A stretch of DNA of 9,084 bases from an uncultured Campylobacter sp. GTDB lineage: Bacteria; Campylobacterota; Campylobacteria; Campylobacterales; Campylobacteraceae. The translations under genes and the position numbers were made by a program. Below the pieces are notes generated by a model, which did not search any database, was not told the origin of the DNA, and saw nothing but the letters and a program-made list of their open reading frames with translations. The DNA is taken from the NCBI GenBank assembly GCA_937990735.1, contig CALKQT010000046.1, forward strand, positions 1 to 9,084, given 5' to 3'. The stretch's first letter is position 1. Every line of letters begins with the position of its first letter. Shown here piece by piece: positions 1 to 4,471 of the stretch.

Positions 1-141
1 CTCGCTAATTTCGGAATTATCAAGTATTGCAATTTGCTTTACTCGCCCTTCACTTAGTCCGATAAGCTCCCCGAGCTGCTTATAAGTAAGCCCAAGCTGT
101 TTGCAGGTTCGCTTAATCAGATTGTCGCTTGCTTCTGCCAT
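1..141 (-). CDS. Helix-turn-helix protein, partial (C-terminus outside window)
   Basis: Leftward gene that runs off the window edge; 47 residues are visible. Translation begins MAEASDNLIKRTCKQLGLTY, and residues about 13-37 (CKQLGLTYKQLGELIGLSEG) read as a helix-turn-helix of the XRE/Cro kind. The ATG at 141 has an excellent ribosome site, AAAGGAGAGAAAATG. It is the last early gene visible, downstream of gam and separated from it by about 108 bases holding a terminator-like hairpin, so it may be a separately controlled regulator. A DNA-binding role is inferred from the fold only; the target is unknown. Confidence 0.7.
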   Translation of the reverse strand, partial: MAEASDNLIKRTCKQLGLTYKQLGELIGLSEGRVKQIAILDNSEISE

Positions 142-200
142 TTTCTCTCCTTTAAAAGATGCGATATTCTACCAAAATTTCACTTCATAAAACCTTAATC

Positions 201-223
201 AAAAGCCCTTAGATAGGGCTTTT
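201..223 (-). terminator. Bidirectional hairpin between gam and the HTH gene
   Basis: A perfect 9-bp stem, AAAAGCCCT (201-209) and AGGGCTTTT (215-223), closes a 5-base loop, TAGAT. Transcribed leftward it is followed by TTTTGATT; transcribed rightward by TTTTTGTT. This is the layout of a Rho-independent terminator, slightly better in the rightward sense. In the leftward operon it could end or attenuate transcription after gam. The rest of 142-249 holds only the ribosome site of the HTH gene. Confidence 0.6.
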
Positions 224-249
224 TGTTAAAGTTTGCAAGGCGCGGATTT

Positions 250-738
250 TTAGACATTTGCGCTTTGCAAATTCTCTATCTTAGTCTCGATGCGGAAGTT
301 GTCTTTCACCGTGCGCTTTAGCCCAAGCTTAACGAGGCTTGCGTCATCAAGTTCGCAGATCGCGTCTTTGTTTATAGTCTCTTCGTAGGATATGCAATCA
401 TCAAGCTTATAGCTCTTTAGCGCCTTGATGAGCTTTTCGACCTTTTCTTTGATGCGCGGCAAACTTACGCTCTTGCTTAGTTTGTATCCGATCTTGCCGA
501 AGGTAAAGTCCTTACTGCGCTTTTCGGCAAACTCCGCTTTATTGCTCTCGCAGAAAGCCGTGATTTGGGCTTCGATATATTTCTTTTCGCTATCGAGCTT
601 TTCTACCTTAGCTTTTTGCGCGTCCTTGATCTCATTGCACTTTAACGTTATTTCGCCGTTAATATCGGCTAATGCCACCTCAAGCTCACATACTCGCTTT
701 AGCGCGTTATCGACGTCTGCGAAGTTTTTGATCTCCAT
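250..738 (-). CDS. gam: Mu Gam-like host-nuclease inhibitor (DNA-end protector)
   Basis: A 162-aa protein of the Mu Gam family; Mu Gam itself is about 174 aa. Family members are Ku-like dimers that bind double-stranded DNA ends and shield them from host exonucleases such as RecBCD. The first 65 residues are a charged heptad-like helix (about 1-65). The second half carries the recognisable stretch FGKIGYKLSKSVSLP and the C-terminal LGLKRTVKDNFRIETK. The ATG at 738 follows TTTTAGGAGAAAAACT, a strong ribosome site. It sits late in the leftward early operon, as gam does in Mu. The family call is by recognition of these motifs and of the locus; the nuclease-inhibitor role is from the family. Confidence 0.88.
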   Translation of the reverse strand: MEIKNFADVDNALKRVCELEVALADINGEITLKCNEIKDAQKAKVEKLDSEKKYIEAQITAFCESNKAEFAEKRSKDFTFGKIGYKLSKSVSLPRIKEKVEKLIKALKSYKLDDCISYEETINKDAICELDDASLVKLGLKRTVKDNFRIETKIENLQSANV

Positions 739-863
739 AGTTTTTCTCCTAAAATTTTAAATCTTTTGGCTAGTCCGTATTTTATGACGTAGCCGTATCG
801 TAGGCAGATCGGAAGGTTGTTTTTATTCTTCTTTACGATCCGCACCGCATGCCTCTCACTCAT
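699..863 (-). CDS. Possible small basic protein overlapping gam
   Basis: A 54-aa open frame fills the 117-base gap between the DUF4406-like gene and gam. It starts inside the end of the former (ATG at 863, an ATGAGTGA overlap) and runs 40 bases into gam in another frame. Its translation includes KKNKNNLPICLRYGYVIKYG and is lysine- and arginine-rich. The ATG lacks a clear ribosome site and would depend on coupling. A GTG at 845 has GAGAGG six bases upstream and would give 48 residues. Early phage operons are tightly packed, and this is the only leftward frame open across the gap, which favours a real gene. The last ~13 codons are simply gam sequence in another frame. No family recognised. Confidence 0.42.
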   Translation of the reverse strand: MSERHAVRIVKKNKNNLPICLRYGYVIKYGLAKRFKILGEKLWRSKTSQTSITR

Positions 864-1209
864 CGAAAAGACTAAATTTCAACTCCCTCACGCCGAGCTG
901 CCTTGCAAGCTCTCGCTCGTATGCCATGCCCTTGCTATTTTCGCTGCCTTCGCAGGCAAAAAAGTAGTAGTAGCTGCATACCGAGAGGAGCTCCTCGCAG
1001 TTTTTCATTATGCGATCTCGCTCCAGCTCGCTATACACCCCCATCCATGCAAGCACCGGGCTTATGGGTTCGTAGCCGTTGGCGCGCACGATGGCGCAGG
1101 CCTGCTCGGCAAGCTTGCGGGCGCAGTAGTCGCGATCTCGATCATGCTTGCATTTGATACTTGCATACGGCGAGCTTACGAAACAAAGCCTTGCCGTTCG
1201 TTTGTCCAT
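856..1209 (-). CDS. DUF4406 / nucleoside 2-deoxyribosyltransferase-like protein
   Basis: A 117-aa protein with the layout of the small nucleoside 2-deoxyribosyltransferase-like superfamily. It has a first strand ending in CFVSSPYAS (residues 9-17), a helix with repeated alanines, NGYEPISPVLAW (44-55), a RDRIMKNCEELL helix, a hydrophobic strand CSYYYFF (78-84), and SKGMAYERELARQLG (92-106). E98 is in about the place of the family's nucleophilic glutamate. Family enzymes exchange or hydrolyse the base of deoxynucleosides; DUF4406 members are mostly untested. ATG at 1209 follows AAAGGAGAAAAG. It lies 59 bases after the DUF2303 gene, separated by a hairpin. The fold call is fairly secure; activity is inferred. 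Confidence 0.75.
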   Translation of the reverse strand: MDKRTARLCFVSSPYASIKCKHDRDRDYCARKLAEQACAIVRANGYEPISPVLAWMGVYSELERDRIMKNCEELLSVCSYYYFFACEGSENSKGMAYERELARQLGVRELKFSLFDE

Positions 1210-1242
1210 CTTTTCTCCTTTCTTTTAAAATTTAACTTTATC

Positions 1243-1261
1243 GAGCCCTTGAAAAGGGCTC
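1243..1261 (-). repeat. Intercistronic hairpin
   Basis: A perfect 8-bp inverted repeat, GAGCCCTT (1243-1250) and AAGGGCTC (1254-1261), closes a 3-base GAA loop between the DUF2303 and DUF4406-like genes. Leftward it is followed by GATAAAGTTAAATTTT, with no immediate U-run. It is therefore more likely an RNA-stability or processing element, or a weak attenuator, than a full terminator. Confidence 0.55.
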
Positions 1262-1268
1262 TGTAAAA

Positions 1269-2039
1269 TTAATTTATGCTGGCTTTATAGGCTTTCACCC
1301 CTTCGCAGCGCTCGCTGATCTTTGATACTATCTTGCTTAGCACCTCACGTCTTGAAACCTCCGCCGTATAGCACACTAGCTTTAGCCCAAACCTCTCCTC
1401 ATCGATACTTACGAAAAGCTCGCATTTAAATTCGCCTCTGATCTCCGTATCGGCCTCATAAACCGGTAGCGTAAAAGTGATCGTCTTTGGTATAGAGATG
1501 GTCTCTTTCGCTCCCGATTTGATCTCGACGTCTAGGCTAATTTTTGAGCTAGTGTTTTTCTGCACGCTGTCGAATTTCCTGACCGCCTGCAAGCTTTCTG
1601 CTAGCTCGATTACGTCCATATCGTCGTTTGCCTTGCCGTCTATGTCTGAAATAAACATAAATAGGCTTTTTAGCAGAAATACGAAGTCGCGCTGACCTAG
1701 ATTTTTGCCTATGCTCTCTTCAAAGGCCTTAAAAAACGGTGTAACGCCTAAGCCCAGATTTATGCGCTTTTCACAAAACTCAGCCTTATCTTTAGAATTA
1801 AAATCGACGATGCACTTTATGCTTTTATCGTCGAAAAATAGCTTTGAGCTAGGCTCTTTATATTCATTGACTAGATCAACGAAGCTATCTACGTCAAGAG
1901 CGTCTACGGTATATTTGTTTCTTAGAGGCTCTTTTAGTAAAACTTCGGATATTCCGTAGTCTTGGTGCCTTAGTATGGCTCTTTTGTCTTCGTCCAGCAC
2001 TACGCTAGGTACTACGTATTTACTCTCTTTTTCTTGCAT
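1269..2039 (-). CDS. DUF2303 (YfdQ-like) phage protein
   Basis: A 256-aa protein whose layout matches the DUF2303/YfdQ family found in phage early or recombination regions. It has an N-terminal segment with YTVDALDVDSFVDLVNEYK (about 43-61), then FDDKSIKCIVDF, and an alpha-helical middle with QRDFVFLLKSLFMFISD and MDVIELAESLQAVRKFDS. It ends in a beta-rich part (FTLPVYEADTEIRGEFKCEL), where family members carry the conserved P-F-...-G pattern. Function is unknown. ATG at 2039 follows AAAAAGGATAGAAA. It starts 19 bases after the 102-aa gene, a pairing I recall as frequent for this family. No signal peptide or membrane segment. The match is by pattern only. Confidence 0.7.
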   Translation of the reverse strand: MQEKESKYVVPSVVLDEDKRAILRHQDYGISEVLLKEPLRNKYTVDALDVDSFVDLVNEYKEPSSKLFFDDKSIKCIVDFNSKDKAEFCEKRINLGLGVTPFFKAFEESIGKNLGQRDFVFLLKSLFMFISDIDGKANDDMDVIELAESLQAVRKFDSVQKNTSSKISLDVEIKSGAKETISIPKTITFTLPVYEADTEIRGEFKCELFVSIDEERFGLKLVCYTAEVSRREVLSKIVSKISERCEGVKAYKASIN

Positions 2040-2058
2040 TTTCTATCCTTTTTAAAAT

Positions 2059-2367
2059 TTACATTTTCATTACGAGCTGATTAGGCGCATTTCGCACCGG
2101 AAGTAGCTCGTTTGAGACATAAAATCTAGCTTTTACGGGCTCTTTTGGAAGGCTAGCGCTCGTAGTTCCGAAAACGAGTACCTCTCCTTCTGAATTTGGA
2201 TCGGATTTAACGCTTATTTTTATCGTTACCCCGGCTGTTTTCCCCGTAATCTGCACCGCCCTTATGGCTTCTTTTAAATTTTCTGCGGCTGCGCCTAAAA
2301 GCGCTCCTGCACCTAAGCTTCGCAAGGCGTCAACTAAGACATCTATATCGCTATTTACTATCGTCAT
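2059..2367 (-). CDS. Small phage protein, partner of DUF2303
   Basis: A 102-aa protein that I do not place in a named family. The first half is helical and alanine-rich (VDALRSLGAGALLGAAAENL, about 12-31). The second half is predicted beta-rich (VTIKISVKSD, GEVLVFGTTS, ARFYVSNELL) and ends RNAPNQLVMKM. ATG at 2367 has GAAAGG eight bases upstream. It lies immediately upstream of the DUF2303 gene in the same operon, so the two may act together. Its loss of hydrophobic runs longer than about 10 residues argues against a membrane protein. Confidence 0.68.
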   Translation of the reverse strand: MTIVNSDIDVLVDALRSLGAGALLGAAAENLKEAIRAVQITGKTAGVTIKISVKSDPNSEGEVLVFGTTSASLPKEPVKARFYVSNELLPVRNAPNQLVMKM

Positions 2368-2505
2368 TTCTTAGACCTTTCTTTTGATTTTTCAGGGCTT
2401 TACCCACCTTGAGCTATTGATATAACTCCTCTGCCGCACTTTGAGCTCATTAAGCGCTTAATGGAGCCGTCGCGTTTAAAGACTCCATTAAAAGCTTTAT
2501 TTTGT
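2368..2505 (-). other. Intergenic leader with competing inverted repeats
   Basis: This 138-base gap between the 103-aa and 102-aa genes holds no convincing gene; only 12- and 16-codon frames without ribosome sites are open. It has a 9-bp inverted repeat, TTAATGGAG (2458-2466) and CTCCATTAA (2483-2491), around a 16-base loop. One arm overlaps a 14-bp palindrome, ATTAAGCGCTTAAT (2449-2462). The two foldings exclude each other, a layout compatible with an attenuator or RNA switch, though no known riboswitch class was recognised. Confidence 0.4.
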
Positions 2506-2817
2506 CTACCAAGCTTCTTGTAAATACTTTACAATTTTCCCGATATACGGGCTTTCTGCCATCGTCTCATCTGCGCAGATGTGAAGCCTACCGAAGCTCG
2601 CAATTTCCGCACAAGGCTTTTTATCTCCGTAGCAAAAGCTCACATAAAACGCCCAGCCCTTTACAAGCTGCCCGCCTCTTATCTCATCGCGACGCACCGA
2701 GCGCAGACCTACGCTTACCATATCAGGCACGGCGGCGCTCATCTTTGCATGTAGTTCGCGAAGTGAGCTCGCGCTGTAGTTTTCGGCGCTTAGATTGATT
2801 AGATCCTTTAGCTTCAA
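2506..2817 (-). CDS. Hypothetical early phage protein (TTG start)
   Basis: A 103-aa protein without a recognised family. It begins MKLKDLINLSAENYSASSL and looks helical at first, then has a mixed beta core (GWAFYVSFCYGDKKPCAEIA, about 54-73) and a final helix YIGKIVKYLQEAW. The start is a TTG at 2817 that overlaps the stop of the upstream sigma-like gene by 4 bases (TTGA). AAGGA lies eight bases upstream, and there is no better ATG, so translation is probably coupled. Three cysteines are present but not in a metal-binding pattern. Function unknown. Confidence 0.68.
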   Translation of the reverse strand: MKLKDLINLSAENYSASSLRELHAKMSAAVPDMVSVGLRSVRRDEIRGGQLVKGWAFYVSFCYGDKKPCAEIASFGRLHICADETMAESPYIGKIVKYLQEAW

Positions 2818-3089
2818 CTCTTCGTTCCTTTCAGGCTCCAGCCGCTACCGAGCCTTTGAGCTTCGCAGCGCTCAAGTTCGGCGATGGTTTCAAATATCTC
2901 CATCCACTTCTTGCGATTTTTCGGGTGCCTAAGCTTCGCAAGCGCCGTGCGCTCTATCATCGCGACGCGCTCGACGCTGATGCCTAGCATCGCCGCAAGC
3001 TCGCGGTAAGCTACGTCCGCATCGCCCTTTAGCATCCTCACCCGCTCGGCGCATACCTTGTCCGTACGGTAGCCCTGAATTCTTTGCAT
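2814..3089 (-). CDS. Sigma-70 region-4-like DNA-binding protein
   Basis: A 91-aa protein whose centre, YRELAAMLGISVERVAMIER followed by TALAKLRHPKNRKK (residues 28-61), reads almost exactly like region 4.2 of a primary sigma factor. That part of sigma-70 recognises the -35 element and typically has a V-R-Q-I-E...A-L-x-K-L-R-H-P pattern. There is no region 2 or 3, so it cannot be a complete sigma factor. It could be a -35-binding regulator, an appropriator of host RNA polymerase, or simply an HTH that has kept the motif. ATG at 3089 follows AAGGAAGGGTGAA. The downstream TTG gene overlaps its stop. In Mu the middle-gene activator Mor is encoded later in the early operon; this unrelated protein might play a comparable part, which is an inference. 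Confidence 0.75.
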   Translation of the reverse strand: MQRIQGYRTDKVCAERVRMLKGDADVAYRELAAMLGISVERVAMIERTALAKLRHPKNRKKWMEIFETIAELERCEAQRLGSGWSLKGTKS

Positions 3090-3121
3090 TTCACCCTTCC
3101 TTTTGCTTCCGCTTATCGCGC

Positions 3122-3286
3122 CTACTTAGTGCTAGCGACATCTTTCTTCTCTTCAAATAGCACGCGCTGCTTATGCTCGCCTACTTTACCAATATTGAAG
3201 CTCTCTACCGGGCGCAGGTAGCCCATTACGCGAGTATAGACGATGCACTTGGTGCGTTTGGCTTGCAGCTCTCTTGGAAATTTCAT
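3122..3286 (-). CDS. Mini-protein resembling the NrdD glycyl-radical tail
   Basis: A 54-aa gene: translation MKFPRELQAKRTKCIVYTRV, then MGYLRPVESFNIGKVGEHKQ, then RVLFEEKKDVASTK. The ATG at 3286 has AAAGGA six bases upstream. Residues 19-42 (RVMGYL...SFNIGK...E.K.R) closely follow the end of class III anaerobic ribonucleotide reductase NrdD. There, R-V-x-G-Y-L surrounds the radical glycine (G22 here) and is followed by F/W-N-x-G-K. The reductase active-site domain and the tail's zinc cysteine pairs are absent; only C14 is present. By analogy with GrcA/YfiD, a spare glycyl-radical domain for pyruvate formate-lyase, it might repair or modulate the host NrdD. That role is inference. It may instead be a structural relic annotated by similarity. 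Confidence 0.72.
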   Translation of the reverse strand: MKFPRELQAKRTKCIVYTRVMGYLRPVESFNIGKVGEHKQRVLFEEKKDVASTK

Positions 3287-3316
3287 ATTTCATCCTTTAA
3301 ATTTGACTTTATAAGA

Positions 3317-3331
3317 CGCCCGCACGGGGCG
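3317..3331 (-). repeat. GC-rich intercistronic hairpin
   Basis: CGCCC (3317-3321) and GGGCG (3327-3331) form a 5-bp GC stem with a GCACG loop in the 65-base gap between the 60-aa gene and the NrdD-like gene. There is no U-run next to it leftward (GTCTTATAAAG), so it is more likely a processing or stability element than a terminator. Confidence 0.4.
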
Positions 3332-3351
3332 CCATTTAAAATCAAAGCTGC

Positions 3352-3534
3352 CTAACTCCAAATCGTTCCTAGTCCTCGATGAAATCTCGGCACCGGCACC
3401 GTTATGCTCTCGCGCTTTCTCATCTTTGCGATCCAGCCCCGCGGGGTCTTGAATAGAATGAATGAGTGCGCAATTATTATTTCGTCTTTGCAGGCCTTTA
3501 GATCGCTCATTTTCATACCCTTATACGCTTTCAT
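3352..3534 (-). CDS. Hypothetical 60-aa early phage protein
   Basis: A 60-residue, strongly basic protein starting MKAYKGMKMSDLKACKDEII and ending in SITVPVPRFHRGLGTIWS. A short hydrophobic stretch (IIIAHSFILF, about 19-28) is too short for a membrane helix. ATG at 3534 follows TAAGGAGAAAGAG, a strong ribosome site that begins right at the Mu B-like stop codon, 10 bases upstream. The gene is therefore tightly linked to the transposition genes. Mu has kil and other small genes at this place, but I see no resemblance that would allow the name. Function unknown. Confidence 0.65.
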   Translation of the reverse strand: MKAYKGMKMSDLKACKDEIIIAHSFILFKTPRGWIAKMRKRESITVPVPRFHRGLGTIWS

Positions 3535-3544
3535 CTCTTTCTCC

Positions 3545-4411
3545 TTATAAAATCACCATACCGCAGGCTTGGGCTATGATCTCCTCGCCTACGGCGCAGC
3601 CGTTAAGAGCCGCTAGGCGGACCGACTTTTTGTGCAACTTTTCGGACGCGCGGAAGTTGCCTTTGGCGTGAGCGAAGATCCCCGTGCCGTAAAAGGCATC
3701 GCTCTCCTCTTTGCTTAGCCCCTGCATAGCCCACTTGCCGCAAATGCGGCTATATAGCTGCCTAAGCTCCTTATTGCGCCCCACTAAATTCTTTAGCAAA
3801 ATCTCCGTGCCTGCTAGAATTAGCGGAGTACTCGAAAAATCGTAAATTCTACGTAGATCCTCAAGCGCCCTGAGCGGCAGATGCTCGGCTTCGTCGATTA
3901 GCAGCACCTTATCGGCGGTTTTTAAGAAGCTTGAAATCGCTTTTAATTTGGCATTCGCGCTGCCTGCGGCTTCCAGCCTTAGCGCCTCGCATAGCTCGCC
4001 AAGCAAAGCGTTAGCGTTGGTGTGGCAAGTAGCTTCAATTAGCACCGCGTTAGGATTTTTGGCGGCAAAGTCGCGTAGTATCGTGCTCTTGCCGCTACCT
4101 GCGGTGCCGTAAAGCAAAGCTATCTCGCGCTCGCCTACGGCTTCGGAGATGACGAAATTCGCCATCTTGTAGTCCCGTGAATTAAAAATTTCATCTCGCG
4201 CGGGCGAGGCGGCAAACTCTTTTGCTTTTTTGGCGCTAGCATCGATATAGGCGCCTATCTTGGCTGCGATCGCCGCATTATCACCCTTGTATTTGCCCGC
4301 TCGAAACTGACTTATCGCTCCCGGACTGATGCCCAAAGCCCGCGCAAGCGCACTCATACTCACGCTTCCGCCCTCTAAGAATTCGTTTAGCTTAGATATA
4401 ATCTCTTGCAT
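3545..4411 (-). CDS. Mu B-like AAA+ ATPase, target-DNA capture
   Basis: A 288-aa protein of the Mu B family (Mu B is 312 aa). In Mu, B binds target DNA as an ATP-dependent filament, brings it to the transposase and gives target immunity. Residues about 1-60 form a helix-turn-helix (SALARALGISPGAISQFRAG). The AAA+ core follows, with Walker A GTAGSGKST near 102-109, Walker B VLLIDEAEH near 169-177, and a sensor-like LILAGTE near 197-203. ATG at 4411 is chosen because AAAGGAGAAAAT stands directly before it. An in-frame ATG at 4450 would add 13 residues encoded within a hairpin-rich leader without a ribosome site. It follows the transposase gene by 60 bases. Confidence 0.92.
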   Translation of the reverse strand: MQEIISKLNEFLEGGSVSMSALARALGISPGAISQFRAGKYKGDNAAIAAKIGAYIDASAKKAKEFAASPARDEIFNSRDYKMANFVISEAVGEREIALLYGTAGSGKSTILRDFAAKNPNAVLIEATCHTNANALLGELCEALRLEAAGSANAKLKAISSFLKTADKVLLIDEAEHLPLRALEDLRRIYDFSSTPLILAGTEILLKNLVGRNKELRQLYSRICGKWAMQGLSKEESDAFYGTGIFAHAKGNFRASEKLHKKSVRLAALNGCAVGEEIIAQACGMVIL

Positions 4412-4471
4412 ATTTTCTCCTTTGCCCATAAAGGGGCTTTTAAAAGACATTTTATGCCCTTTAAAAGCGCC
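4412..4471 (-). repeat. Hairpin-rich leader between transposase A and B genes
   Basis: This gap can fold by pairing AAAGGGGC (4430-4437) with GCCCTTT (4456-4462), with one bulged base, or by the local pair GCCC (4424-4427) and GGGC (4434-4437). CTTTTAAAAG is itself a 10-bp palindrome. The structures lie just upstream of the B ribosome site and could set the B-to-A ratio. This is inferred from sequence only. Confidence 0.4.

Noticed and set aside
817..1266. Rightward 149-aa open frame
   Set aside because: It is antisense to the DUF4406-like gene and its neighbours, has no convincing ribosome site, and its composition mirrors the codon pattern of the opposite strand.
2407..2496. Leftward frames of 12 and 16 codons in the 2368-2505 gap
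   Set aside because: Neither has a ribosome site; they coincide with the inverted repeats, so RNA or DNA structure explains the bases better.
3173..3355. Rightward 60-aa open frame
   Set aside because: It is antisense to the NrdD-tail-like gene, which has the better ribosome site and a recognisable motif.
4412..4450. ATG at 4450 as start of the Mu B-like protein
   Set aside because: It lacks a ribosome site and reads through hairpin sequence, whereas the ATG at 4411 has AAAGGAG at good spacing and begins at the expected helix-turn-helix domain.
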